The notes: generated by a model not told the origin, from the letters alone. DNA of 64,000 nt from an uncultured Actinomycetes bacterium (GCA_903870905.1 CAIQEU010000039.1:124001-188000); one strand, 5' to 3'; counted from the first letter of the stretch, positions 44,571-55,000 are shown. Made by a program: numbers and translations.

Positions 44571-44602
44571 GACAGGACCCGGCCACGCGGCCGGGTCCTG
44601 TC
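44571..44602 (-). terminator. 14-bp perfect hairpin between major pilin and pilT
   Basis: GACAGGACCCGGCC (44571-44584) pairs perfectly with 44589-44602 around a 4-base loop, 19 bases after the pilin stop. There is no T-tract on either strand. It probably terminates or stabilises the abundant pilin mRNA and lowers pilT expression. Confidence 0.6.
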
Positions 44603-44621
44603 AACATCATGCGCTCCTCGC

Positions 44622-45137
44622 TCAGCTGATGGTCGAGCAACCGCTCGGATCGACAGCGTTGCTGGACTGGTAGAGGTACGCCTTCTGCGTCTGTGCATTG
44701 ACGACGAGGACCGCTCCAGGCTGGACGGTCTGGGACGAGCTGTATCCGAAGTCGCTCGATCCGGTCGCAAGGCGAATGTAGTAGTGCCCCGGCGATGCAG
44801 GCCAGTTCTGCAACTGCCCGTAAGGGTGCGCGGTTCCTTGGACGATCAACTGTTGCGCCTGTGATCCGTCTGCGTAGTTGTTCCCAGCTGTCGCACCAGT
44901 GTCGAAAGCAATCGCTGTCGGAGATTGCGCGTTGTACGCAGTCACCGCCGTCTGCACTGACTTGGCGTCTGACTTGCATGCGCTGACGGCACTGTTCGAG
45001 GTCACGTTGCCAACGGCGAGCACGACAATCGTGGCCAAGATGCCGAGCACCACGATCACGATCAGCAACTCAATCAACGTGAATCCATGCTCACGGTTGT
45101 CACGACGGCGCTCAACGGCACCAGAAAACTTGGTCAT
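44622..45137 (-). CDS. pilA: major type IV pilin
   Basis: 171 residues from ATG 45137, with GGAGAA ahead. An 18-residue leader ends in Gly, then FTLIELLIVIVVLGILATIVVLAV: a canonical class III signal with Glu5. The globular part has two Cys pairs possible (Cys52 and the C-terminal SGCSTIS) and Ser/Thr/Asn-rich sequence. Small size, own 100-base upstream gap and the hairpin below suggest this is the main pilin subunit. Confidence 0.92.
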   Translation of the reverse strand: MTKFSGAVERRRDNREHGFTLIELLIVIVVLGILATIVVLAVGNVTSNSAVSACKSDAKSVQTAVTAYNAQSPTAIAFDTGATAGNNYADGSQAQQLIVQGTAHPYGQLQNWPASPGHYYIRLATGSSDFGYSSSQTVQPGAVLVVNAQTQKAYLYQSSNAVDPSGCSTIS

Positions 45138-45237
45138 TGTTTCTCCATCTTCCCCTGACGAACCGTCAGTATCACTGCTATCGCCGAGGACTGTACACCA
45201 ATCGACCCTCGATGTCTGGTCAGGAGAGCATCGGTCA

Positions 45238-45999
45238 TCAACTCGGCTCATCCCAACTCTCGATGGTCATGTTCTGACCACACGTAGTGATCGCCGTCGC
45301 TGAGCAGTTCCCGTTTCCGGAGCTATCGAAGTCGTTGTACGCGACCACGGCAGTCAGGTACGGGTTCGAGGTGCACGCTCCGTCGAAGGACAGTGCGACG
45401 GGACCCGTCGTCGTCACCGACTGCGACAACGTGATGGTGTTCGCTGTGGGATCGATGCTCACGATCAACGTGCCAGCAGAGAAGGGTCCTTGCCCCGTAG
45501 CCAGGATCATCCCCGCATTGAGCGACGCGAGGTCTGCGCTCGATACCGCAACGGTCGCACTCGGAGCGCTCGAGGTCCCATTCGTCGTGCCGTTGATGGT
45601 GGCGCTCGGCACCGCTGGACAGGCGTCGAAGGTGATCGTCCGTGAATTCGCCGAGGTCTCATCGGTATTGATCGAGCAGTAGACCGTGACCTGCTGGGAC
45701 GTACCCCCACTCACCGTTGGCGCTGGAGCAATGGAACTGGTGACGGGCCATCCGGGGCAGGTGGTGAAGGTCTGACTGGGCTGGTAGCGGTACCGCAGGT
45801 CCTGTATGCGAATCTGCACTGCGGTGTTGGCCGCGTAGCGGAAGTTGAGGGAATTCGAGGATTGCGTCGCCTGGAAGAGGCCATTGCCAGTCCATGACAA
45901 CAAGGCCATCACAATCAAACTGCCGACCAGCATGAAGCCGAGGGCGAGGAGCAGCGTCGCCCCCTGGCTATCTCTCTGTCTCATGTCTCGGCGCGTCAT
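45238..45999 (-). CDS. PilX-like minor pilus protein
   Basis: 253 residues, starting with ATGA overlap on the giant pseudopilin stop. The N-terminus RQRDSQGATLLLALGFMLVGSLIVMALL resembles PilX_N proteins: a Gly before a hydrophobic helix but no Glu5. The rest is beta-rich and Ser/Thr-rich, with Cys pairs. Residues about 150-200 contain an AGMILATGQGPFSAGTLI module also found inside the neighbouring pseudopilin (see findings). Confidence 0.78.
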   Translation of the reverse strand: MTRRDMRQRDSQGATLLLALGFMLVGSLIVMALLSWTGNGLFQATQSSNSLNFRYAANTAVQIRIQDLRYRYQPSQTFTTCPGWPVTSSIAPAPTVSGGTSQQVTVYCSINTDETSANSRTITFDACPAVPSATINGTTNGTSSAPSATVAVSSADLASLNAGMILATGQGPFSAGTLIVSIDPTANTITLSQSVTTTGPVALSFDGACTSNPYLTAVVAYNDFDSSGNGNCSATAITTCGQNMTIESWDEPS

Positions 46000-48623
46000 T
46001 TGGTCGGGGTGAAGGGCCAGGTATTCCCCGAATACTTGGCCTGAGTCGGCGAGGCCGTGAGGTTCGTCGAGTTGGCCGTGATCTGTCCGGTGATGCTCTG
46101 CCCCGAACTCGAGGTGTAGGTGACGGTGCAACTCACCGAACCAGCACTCGTCGGAGTGAGATTCGAACATCCGCTGAACACGGTGCTGTTGGACATGATG
46201 GAGATGCGCAGCGCCGAATCAAAGGTCGGGTTGAAGGGGCTCACGCTCTCGGTCAAGGTGTAGGAGTAGTTGGTTCCCGTGTTCTTCAGGTACGAGGCAG
46301 TCAGGGTCGGCTTCGCTTGCTGCACACTCACTGCGAGGGTACCCGGGCTCGGGGTTCCGGTCACAGTGTTGTCATCAGCCAACGTCACCGACAGCGATGT
46401 GGCCGAAACCGGGAGGAACGATGCCAACGTACAGGTGTAGGTGGTCTTCGCCAAAGGAACAGTGGGCACCGAGGACACCGTCGTCGTATTGCACGGCACG
46501 GTTGATCCCCCAGCCGTCCAGGTCGGCAAGCCCCCATCGGTCGTGCCGGTTGCCGTGGTCGTGAACGTGACCGGAGTCGTTCCATAGGTGTAGGGACCAG
46601 GACTCGATGCCGTGGGCTTCGTGAGCGTCACGGTCTGCTTGGAGATAGTGATGGCTCCAGTCGTTCCCGACTTGGCGTTGTAGTTCGCATCCCCGCTGTA
46701 GGCCACGGTGATCGTTCCGTAACTGGCGGCGCCGAAAATCGCGCAGGTCGCCTTCCCAGTTCCATCGAGGGCCACCGAAGTACTCCCGCCGGCTGCGCCG
46801 AGTGCCGGTTGCGTGAAGGATGGACTGAGCGAAGTTCCCGCCCCACTCGCCAACTGATTGAACGTCACGGAGTTCGTCGTGACGGCGACGATCTTGGTCC
46901 CCACGGCGAACCCGCCGCTGGTTCCGGCGAGGACCATTCCCGCGGCAACCTGGGTTGACGGGTCAACCCCAGTGAAGGTCATGGTGGCGCTGTTGGCACT
47001 CACGCTGCCCCCCGTCAACGACACCGAACCGCACCTGAGCAATCCACTCGATGATGAGGTGAAGGTCACGGTTCCCGTCGGCACTGCCCCTGAAGGAGCT
47101 GTGGCGATGGTCACAGCGACGGGCTGCGTGGTTGGGTAGGTCACACTCGTCGTGGCTGTTGGCGTGACGGTCATCGTTGCCGTGAACTTGGTGATGGTAA
47201 CCCCAGGTGCCGATGAACCCGATGCCGACGCCGACCCTGTGTAGTTCGTATCTCCGGAGTACGTTGCCACCACGGTTGAGTACGATGCGGGTGTCGAGAG
47301 TGTGCACGTTGCCGATCCAGTGGTGAGGGCGAGACCCGAGCAGCCCGTCACCACGGTGCCACCGCTGGAGATGGTCACCGTGCCGCCGTCAGGCGCGGGG
47401 CTGACCGTGATCCCCACGCTGACCTGGGTCGGGTAGATCACCGAGCCGTTGGCGACTGATTGACCTCCCGAAGTCACCGTGAGCCCAGTAACCGTCGGTG
47501 CAGGCGTTACGGTCACCGAAGTTGTGGCCGACGAACTCGGCGCGAGGAAGAGTCCAAGTCCAGCCGCGTCCGCGGTGTAGGTCGCGCTCACCGGCACCGT
47601 ACCGACGGGCAGGGTGGTGACCGTACACGTGACGCTCCCGTTCGTGACGGGAAGGTTGGCACAGGAATTTGGAATTCCTGATCCCGAGAGCGTCACCGTT
47701 CCAGCATTCACCTGCTGGCGCACTGCGAGAGCAGATGCGGGACTCACCTGTGCGGTGAGGAGCACCGGAGAGCTGTATGACGATGACGATGGCGAAGCAG
47801 CGACTGCAATCGTCGTCGCTTCATTGAGCACGTAGGTCACCGTTTGGGTTGCAGTGCCTGCACCGTTGCTCGCCGCAATGGTCAAGGTGTAGGTCCCGAG
47901 GTCCAAGTTGGCATTCGGCACGAGCGAAGCGACACCGTCGCCGTTGTCGGTGAAGGTGAACATCGACGTGCAACTCGCACCCAACTGATTCGTGCAATTG
48001 GCCAAGGTGAAGTTGGGAACCGGCCATGCCAGTGCTTGGAAATTGAGGAGCTGAGAGTTTGGTGATGCCACGATCGCTGAGGTGGCTGCCGGCAAACTCG
48101 GTGCGGTGACCCCGGTCAAGCCGTAGTTCGAGACTGGGAAGGACAGTGACTTCGAGAGGCACTTCGGCCCTGGTGTGGGGTAGGTCGCGCACGCGGGACC
48201 GGTCGCAGTGATGGTGATGAGTTGAGTGTGCACGATCCCGGACGGACAGGCATCGGTGAACGTCGACCCATTGAAGTACGAGATCGCAGCGATGCCAACG
48301 GTGTAGCCGGCCGGCGGGGCGGGCGCGGTCACGCTGTAGGTCTTCACCGTGGCGCAGGGAACGAACGCCGTATTGGCCTGCAACTGGATCTGCGTCGTGG
48401 CGATCTGCGCGTACTGATCCAGCGTGGTGTTGAGGGTGTTGAGCACCTTCACCTCTGCAGAATCGGTGAAGGAGGTGCCGAAGGCACTGAGGAGCGAGAC
48501 GGAGACGATCGCCATCAACACCATGGCCAGAAGCAGTTCAACGAGCGTGTCGCCTCGGTCCGACCGTCGATCGTCGCCGTCGACCACCACTACCGGGTGC
48601 TCATCAGGCGGAGGCTGCGTCAT
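45996..48623 (-). CDS. giant pseudopilin with Ig-like repeats
   Basis: 875 residues, starting with ATGA overlap on the upstream pseudopilin. A 24-residue hydrophilic leader ends in Gly, followed by DTLVELLLAMVLMAIVSVSLL: Asp replaces the usual Phe1, and Glu5 is kept. After a pilin-like head of about 250 residues come about five Ig-like repeats (ATYSGDTNY, VAYSGDANY motifs, Cys pairs). Minor pilins are usually 150-300 residues; this is a large modular one, likely at the pilus tip or surface. The much longer upstream open frame is rejected as it lies in the neighbouring gene. Confidence 0.82.
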   Translation of the reverse strand: MTQPPPDEHPVVVVDGDDRRSDRGDTLVELLLAMVLMAIVSVSLLSAFGTSFTDSAEVKVLNTLNTTLDQYAQIATTQIQLQANTAFVPCATVKTYSVTAPAPPAGYTVGIAAISYFNGSTFTDACPSGIVHTQLITITATGPACATYPTPGPKCLSKSLSFPVSNYGLTGVTAPSLPAATSAIVASPNSQLLNFQALAWPVPNFTLANCTNQLGASCTSMFTFTDNGDGVASLVPNANLDLGTYTLTIAASNGAGTATQTVTYVLNEATTIAVAASPSSSSYSSPVLLTAQVSPASALAVRQQVNAGTVTLSGSGIPNSCANLPVTNGSVTCTVTTLPVGTVPVSATYTADAAGLGLFLAPSSSATTSVTVTPAPTVTGLTVTSGGQSVANGSVIYPTQVSVGITVSPAPDGGTVTISSGGTVVTGCSGLALTTGSATCTLSTPASYSTVVATYSGDTNYTGSASASGSSAPGVTITKFTATMTVTPTATTSVTYPTTQPVAVTIATAPSGAVPTGTVTFTSSSSGLLRCGSVSLTGGSVSANSATMTFTGVDPSTQVAAGMVLAGTSGGFAVGTKIVAVTTNSVTFNQLASGAGTSLSPSFTQPALGAAGGSTSVALDGTGKATCAIFGAASYGTITVAYSGDANYNAKSGTTGAITISKQTVTLTKPTASSPGPYTYGTTPVTFTTTATGTTDGGLPTWTAGGSTVPCNTTTVSSVPTVPLAKTTYTCTLASFLPVSATSLSVTLADDNTVTGTPSPGTLAVSVQQAKPTLTASYLKNTGTNYSYTLTESVSPFNPTFDSALRISIMSNSTVFSGCSNLTPTSAGSVSCTVTYTSSSGQSITGQITANSTNLTASPTQAKYSGNTWPFTPTK

Positions 48624-50824
48624 CCGACGTCGAGCGTGCCGTTCCCGATGAAGGAGAGCGACTGAACGACCATGTACTTCGCAGTGAGCAGCCCTGCTTG
48701 GCCAATGACCACCTGCTGGTTCGGCACGTAGATACCACCGAGGTAAACGCCAGTTCCATTGCCAGTCGACGTCACTCGGCCGCCGGGGCCAATCTTTCCC
48801 GGACGGTGACCGCCGGGTCCCGCAGGTGCAGTCGTCGTCGAGATGAGGACCTGGCTCGTCGCTGAGGCATTGGGGTCCCAGATGGAGAGGCCTTGGTAGT
48901 TCGCACCATTCCACGAACCGAGCCCCTGGAGCGAGACCGCTCCAGAGGTCGCAATGTTGAATCCACCGTTGTTGGGCATCACGTAGAAGAGCGCTCCACC
49001 GGATGCTGACGTGGCCACGCTGGCGTTCCCGAACACCGAGAAGGAACCCTGGGCACCCTCTGTGGCCCCGCGATCGCAGGCCAATGGACCGTGGTGTCCG
49101 AGGGCATCGGGATCTGGACCGGGGTTGCACGGTGCTGCTTGACCGAGGAACCCAGGTCCTGCTGGACCTGCCGGTCCGATGCCCTTCCACCAGTGGCCCT
49201 CATCATCAGGCCTGGCCGCACATGCTCCGCGTGTCGGGTTTGAGATGTTGTTGAGGAGGTAGATGGTGCTCCCGAAGGTCACCGAAGCGTTCTGCCCCGC
49301 TTCGAAACCATCAGCGAAGTAGACCTCGCTCCCCGAGGTCGACGGCGTGTCGAAGACGACGGTGCTCGAACCGCCGACGTTGACCAACCCACCGGCAGCA
49401 CCCGAGGAAGCGCCGAATTGGTAGCTGCCGCCACCGGTGTAGGTGAAGTCGTAGGTCTGATTCGTTGCCGGCTTGCCCAGTCCAGCGCAGGCGCTACTCG
49501 AAGAGGTTGTGCCGAGTCCGTACACGCCATTCGCGAAGAGCCCCGGGGTCAAGAGGTAGCGACCATTGGCAGCATCCCATGTGCAGGTTCCAGACGCCGT
49601 CACCGTTGGCGCAGCGACCGAGGGGACCGCAGTCGTCGAACCAGGAGCCAGCGGGTCCGTTACTGGCGCGTCGAGGGTCGCCCCGTTGATTTGCGAGGTC
49701 GCCCCTGTCGTTGAATTCGGGACCTTCACGATTGGATGCGCGGGCGGTCCGAACGGCTGGCCGGGTCCTGGGCGTGCCCCAGGGCCATGGCCGGGCCCGC
49801 GAGCACCATGGATACGAGGGGCTGCCCCTGCATCGAGCACCACTGCACCATCGCACGCTGCATTCACTGCGATATCGCCCGCTCCGGAGGCCACGTTTAA
49901 GACCGAACCGACACCGAGGTGCAGCAGCACTGGATTGCAGGTCGTCCCGGCGGTGCCCTGCGCGGTCGGGTAGTTCGTACCGAGGAGGATCAGTGGCGAG
50001 ACCGTGGCCGTTGGAGGAGCTGGCGTGATGCCTCCAGGCTGAACCCCGCCGATACTCCCGGTTGCTCCGAGCGTCGTCGTCGTGGTGCTGGCCGTCGTTG
50101 AGGGCTGATTCACGCTCGTTGGGGTGTAGGTCGAGAGGGCGACCGTGATGGTGCTCGCGGCTGCAGCATGATTCGCCACGTCGCTCGGGCCATCGACCGG
50201 TGCAGTCACCGAGGTGACGTAGCCCGAAGCAATCCAGGCAATTGCCTTGCTACTGGCGCCGACGCTGACGCTCTCGTTCGCTGTGCAATTCGCCAACGTG
50301 TTATCCGGAGCGCAACCGATCGAGAACTGCGTCGCCGGCTCAGTACTCAGTCCTGTCAGGAGAATCGTGGATTGAGCAGGCGTCTCCGAGTTGTTCGCAG
50401 CGATGCAGTAGTTGCGCAGCAGTGTGTAGGGGCCCGTGCCATTCAGCCCAGAGCCGACCTCGACATATCCAACGACGTCGCCATTGCTCTGCGTGAGGCT
50501 GAGGAACTGCTTTCCATTGCTCCCACAGTACCCAGCGTCACCTCCGGATAGGTCGGTTGGCGAGATCTCCGAAGTGCCCTGGACGTCCGCGATCAACTGC
50601 TGTTCATCAATCGTCGAGTTCGACGTCCCATTCATCTGGGATGAGACTGCTGCTTGCGTCGTGAACGCTTGGAGGAGGCCGAGACTAATGGCGCCGACCA
50701 ACAGTGGGGTGATCAACATCGCGATCAAGAGCTCAAGAAGCGACATTCCCTGTTCGTCACGCTTCGGCACAGCGCCCATCCTAGGACAAACATTGTTACG
50801 GCTGCGGCTCAGCGGCAATCGCAC
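48620..50824 (-). CDS. large pseudopilin with Gly/Pro-rich inserts
   Basis: 734 residues, GTG start 9 bases after pilC, with GAGGAA ahead. A 26-residue leader ends in Gly, followed by MSLLELLIAMLITPLLVGAISLGLL with Glu5. The remainder is beta-rich with Ser/Thr/Gly-rich sequence. Three Gly/Pro/His-rich segments occur near DNA 49735-49815, 49065-49215 and 48780-48835. No known catalytic motif. Probably a minor pilin or tip adhesin working with the 875-residue neighbour. Confidence 0.8.
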   Translation of the reverse strand: MRLPLSRSRNNVCPRMGAVPKRDEQGMSLLELLIAMLITPLLVGAISLGLLQAFTTQAAVSSQMNGTSNSTIDEQQLIADVQGTSEISPTDLSGGDAGYCGSNGKQFLSLTQSNGDVVGYVEVGSGLNGTGPYTLLRNYCIAANNSETPAQSTILLTGLSTEPATQFSIGCAPDNTLANCTANESVSVGASSKAIAWIASGYVTSVTAPVDGPSDVANHAAAASTITVALSTYTPTSVNQPSTTASTTTTTLGATGSIGGVQPGGITPAPPTATVSPLILLGTNYPTAQGTAGTTCNPVLLHLGVGSVLNVASGAGDIAVNAACDGAVVLDAGAAPRIHGARGPGHGPGARPGPGQPFGPPAHPIVKVPNSTTGATSQINGATLDAPVTDPLAPGSTTAVPSVAAPTVTASGTCTWDAANGRYLLTPGLFANGVYGLGTTSSSSACAGLGKPATNQTYDFTYTGGGSYQFGASSGAAGGLVNVGGSSTVVFDTPSTSGSEVYFADGFEAGQNASVTFGSTIYLLNNISNPTRGACAARPDDEGHWWKGIGPAGPAGPGFLGQAAPCNPGPDPDALGHHGPLACDRGATEGAQGSFSVFGNASVATSASGGALFYVMPNNGGFNIATSGAVSLQGLGSWNGANYQGLSIWDPNASATSQVLISTTTAPAGPGGHRPGKIGPGGRVTSTGNGTGVYLGGIYVPNQQVVIGQAGLLTAKYMVVQSLSFIGNGTLDVG

Positions 50825-50833
50825 GGGTTTTCC

Positions 50834-52036
50834 TCAGTGCACTTGACTGTAGACGCCGTACATCGCCGACACGAGGGCGATGGCGACGAACCCCACCACG
50901 ACACCAACACCGACGATCACGAGTGGCTCAAAGAGCGACGTGAAGTGCTTGATGCGTTGGTCGAGTTCGCGCTTGAAGTAGTTCGCAGCCGTCTCCATCT
51001 GCTCGTTGAGCGTTCCCGTCTCCTCGCCAACCCGGAACATTTGCTGGGCTGCCGAGGGGAAGAGACCGGTTTCAGCGAGTGGTCCGGCGATTCCCTGGCC
51101 CTCCATCATCTGCGTCCGGATCTGCTCAATCCCCCTGCGGAAGACGATGTTGTTGGCACAATCGGCGGCGACCGTCAGTGCTTCAGGGAGCGGCACGCCA
51201 GTGTCGATCATCGACGCGAGGACTCGACTCACCCGCTCGACGATGGCGGTCCGCATGAGATCACCCACGATCGGCAACTTCAAGATGGTGGCATCGAGGT
51301 AGGTCTTGGCCCGATCCGAACGCTTGGTCCAGATGTAGAAACCGAAGGCAGCGAGCGCGACGAGGGCGATCACCCACCAGTACGTGCTGACGAGGGCGGA
51401 GAACCCGAGCATGATCCTCGTCGGCAGCGGCAGCTTGGCGTGGAGCTTCGTGAAGAACACTTCGAACTTCGGGAGGACGAACCCACAGAGCACGATCACC
51501 ACACCAACGGCCATGAACAGGACAATGGCCGGGTAGATCAGCGCAGCGGTGAACTGCTTCTTGGCATCGATGTCGCGCTGGATGTAATCGGCCAACTGGT
51601 TGAGGACCCGGTCGAGGTGGCCGGTGAGCTCGGCAGATTGCAAGATGCCGACGTAGTAGTTCGGGAAGACCTCTGGGTGCGATGCCGCTGCCGCTGAGAA
51701 CGTCTCTCCCTCGAAGAGATCATCGATCATCTTGAGGAGTACCTTGCGGAGCCGCTTGTCCTCGGTCTCGCTGGCGATCACGGCCAGGGCGTCCATGATG
51801 GGAATGCCGGCCTTCACGAACACGCCGAGCTGACGCGAGAAGTGCATGACCTCTTCAGGCTTCACACGATCTGGAGTGATTTCGTAGCTGAGGATCGAGG
51901 GCTTCTCAACAACACGGAGGGGTCGAAGTCCCTGGGCCTGGAGCTTCGCCATCGCGATGGCGTTGTCCTTCCCCGAGACGACCCCTTCGAGTCGGTTGCT
52001 ATCGGCGTCGAGTGCGGAGTAGGTGAATTTGGGCAT
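50834..52036 (-). CDS. pilC: type IV pilus inner-membrane platform protein PilC
   Basis: 400 residues, normal length. Two GspF domains, each ending in membrane helices. Signatures: FSRQLGVFVKAGIPIMDALAVI near residue 75; FPNYYVGILQSAELTGHLDRVLNQLADY; the second copy VLASMIDTGVPLPEALTVAAD and MFRVGEETGTLNEQMETAANYF; and a final FEPLVIVGVGVVVGFVAIALVSAMY. The start lies 2 bases after the pilB stop. Confidence 0.96.
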   Translation of the reverse strand: MPKFTYSALDADSNRLEGVVSGKDNAIAMAKLQAQGLRPLRVVEKPSILSYEITPDRVKPEEVMHFSRQLGVFVKAGIPIMDALAVIASETEDKRLRKVLLKMIDDLFEGETFSAAAASHPEVFPNYYVGILQSAELTGHLDRVLNQLADYIQRDIDAKKQFTAALIYPAIVLFMAVGVVIVLCGFVLPKFEVFFTKLHAKLPLPTRIMLGFSALVSTYWWVIALVALAAFGFYIWTKRSDRAKTYLDATILKLPIVGDLMRTAIVERVSRVLASMIDTGVPLPEALTVAADCANNIVFRRGIEQIRTQMMEGQGIAGPLAETGLFPSAAQQMFRVGEETGTLNEQMETAANYFKRELDQRIKHFTSLFEPLVIVGVGVVVGFVAIALVSAMYGVYSQVH

Positions 52037-52038
52037 CG

Positions 52039-55000
52039 CTAAATGGCGTAGATCGATCGGATGACTTCAGCAGCGGTGGTCGCATCGCGCGAGATGAGGG
52101 CGATGGCCTCGTCTCGCATCGAGCGGACACCTTGGGATCGTGCCAACGCTCGGAGTTCTTCCTCTTTCGCCCCAGCCACAATCTCTCGCTTGAGCTCTGG
52201 GGTCATGGGCACGAGTTCATAGATGCCAACTCGCCCCTTGAACCCGGTGTGACCACAACTGTTGCAGCCCGCACCGCGGTAGAACGTGGTCTTCTCTGGA
52301 CCACCAGCGCTGCGGTAGAACTCCAACTCCTCATCGGTTGGGTCGTACGGCTCCTTACACGACTCGCAAATTTGACGAACGAGTCGCTGGCCAACGAGGC
52401 CGATCACCGACGAGGCGATCAGGAACGACTCGATGCCCATGTCGATGAACCGAGTGAGCGCTCCAATGGCATCAGTCGCGTGGACCGACGACAGCACGAA
52501 GTGACCGGTCAGCGTCGACTGAATCGCGATCCGCGCCGTCTCGACATCTCGAATCTCACCAACGAGCACGACGTCGGAGTCTTGTCGGAGGATCGACTTC
52601 AGTCCCGTGGCGAAGGTGAGACCCGCTTGTTCGTTGGTCTGGATCTGATTGATGGACGGGAACACGTACTCCACCGGGTCTTCGATGGTCATGACGTTGC
52701 GGGCGGTATCGCTGATCTCAGTGAGGGACGCGTACAGCGTGGTCGTCTTGCCACTTCCAGTTGGTCCCACGCAGAGCACCATGCCGAAGGGAGCTCTGAT
52801 CAGCTTGGAGTACGTGGCGTGGGTGTCGGTCGCCATACCGAGCTCAGCAATGGAGAGCAGCGACTTGGACTTATCGAGGAGTCGAAGGACACAGGCTTCG
52901 CCCCAGATCGTGGCCACCGTTGCCACTCGAACATCGAGCGCTCGCCCGTCGACAGTGGCGGTGAACATGCCGTCTTGGGGACGACGACGCTCCACGATGT
53001 TCATCTCCGCCATGATCTTGATACGACTCACGAGCCCGAGCCCCATGGATGCTGGGAGCACCAGGACGACCTTCAGCACGCCGTCCACCCGGTTGCGCAC
53101 TCGAACGATGTCGTCCGCGGGCTCGATGTGGATGTCTGAGGCTCCCTCTCGCATCGCTTGGGAGAGGATGCGGTTCACCACGCGAACAATGGGCGCGTTC
53201 TCGGGGTCAGCCTCTTGGTTCGCGACTGCCGCCGTGCGTCTCCGTGGCACCTGATCTGCTTCGAATTCCTCCACGATCTCGGCGACGCCTGAGAGCGCGT
53301 GGTAGTTGCGGTCGATTGCCGAGCGAATATCGCTCGACCGGGCAACTGAGGCTTCGACCCGCAAGCCACTCGCCTGTGCGAGTAATCCCATGATGCGCTC
53401 GTTCGGTTCAGCGCAGGCGACCACGAGTGCATCGGGGAGGACGCGCATCGGGAAGACCATGTGTTCGCGCGCCACTTCTTCGGGAACGAGGTCGAGCGCA
53501 TCGGCGTCGAGCCGCTCATGTGAGAGATCGGTAACCGGCAAGTTCGAGAAGGCGGCAATGGCGTCGGTCAAGACGTCAGCGTTGACGACTTGGTTGGCGA
53601 CGAGCGACTCGAGGAGCGTGCCACCAACCTTGAGCATCCGTCGATGCGCCTCGTCGAGGTGCTCACCGGTGGCGATCCCCTGCGCTACCAAGTGGTCCTG
53701 GATCGGGGTCGCGACGCGCTGTGGCACGGACGACGAACTCGTCGGTGTCGAGATTGCCGCCGTTAGCGCTGGCGAGCGGTCGGCAGTGCTCTGCTCCGCC
53801 CCTGGCAGCTGCTGCACCGGTCGACCGGTGCGAGGATCAATGGCGATCAGCGGCCGAGGGGCGTCATCCTCGCCCTGCGACAACGCTGGGGATGGCACCG
53901 GCTGACGAAGAGCGCTCTTCGGCATCGACCCAGTCGCCTTGTCCTTTCGGTTCCGTCCAAATCGCGACTTCTTCGGTTGGGCGAATTGCGCAGCAAGTCG
54001 AACAGATGGCGACACCAGTCGCTCGTCGATGACCCGTTCGTCGGTAGGTGGTGGAGTACCTGGGTCAGCCAACGCCGTGCCATCAGTTTCAGATTCGGCG
54101 GCCGACGAATCCTCTGGTGCATCCCACCCTGGAGTTGTGCCGGTCACCGCCACTGGCACCATCGGCGAATCATCGCCTGCGAGTTCCGGCGGTGTCGACG
54201 ACGCCCTGGAAGCACCATCATCGATTCCTCGATTGAGCGGAGGATCACCTCGTCGGGCAGCGTGATCGTCGGGGAGTTCGGGATCGCCAGCGGACGGGGC
54301 AATGGTGGTGCTCGGGATTGCTTCGGGGCTTCCACCCGGGGCTGCAACCGACGATGCGTCAATGGCTCCGTTGCCAACCTCATCGCTCGCAGCGGCCTCA
54401 ACCAGGTGCAGATGATCGGCGTCGCCACCGTTGTCACCACGGTCGGCGAAGGAGCCCGAAGCGCCATCGCCTCCAACGTGGTCGCCGAGAACCGTCGAGC
54501 CATCCTCGCGCCCAGGAGCGAGTGCGCCCGGCACGACGTCGACGCCCTCGATGTGCTGGGCGGGCGCCTCGACGTCACGAGCGACGGGTGGTGCATCCGA
54601 AAGCGAAGATGTCGACTCGAGGTTGTCGTGTTCTGACCACCTGAACTCATCGTCTTCAAGGGAACTCGTCGTTGTCTCACGATCAACCACCTGCTCGTCG
54701 TCACCGTTGATGGACGACGGTGCTGCAGGATGCAATTCCGATGCCGAGGACTGCACGATGGCCTCGGCCGACGCCAGCAATGCAGCGAAGTCCGCGTCAT
54801 CACCATCGTCTTCAAGCGAGTCGATCGAGATCAGCGATTGGCGCTCATTCTCCACCGTGGGTTCTTCGTCCTCATGGGCGAGGGCCTGCTCTTGGCCGAA
54901 AATCCCATGCAGTGGTTGCAGCGCGTCATCGCTCATTGGCTGGTCATCCGAATCAGCGGCCGCGTGGTCGTCGGATGTGAGCGGATCGAGGCTCGTCGCT

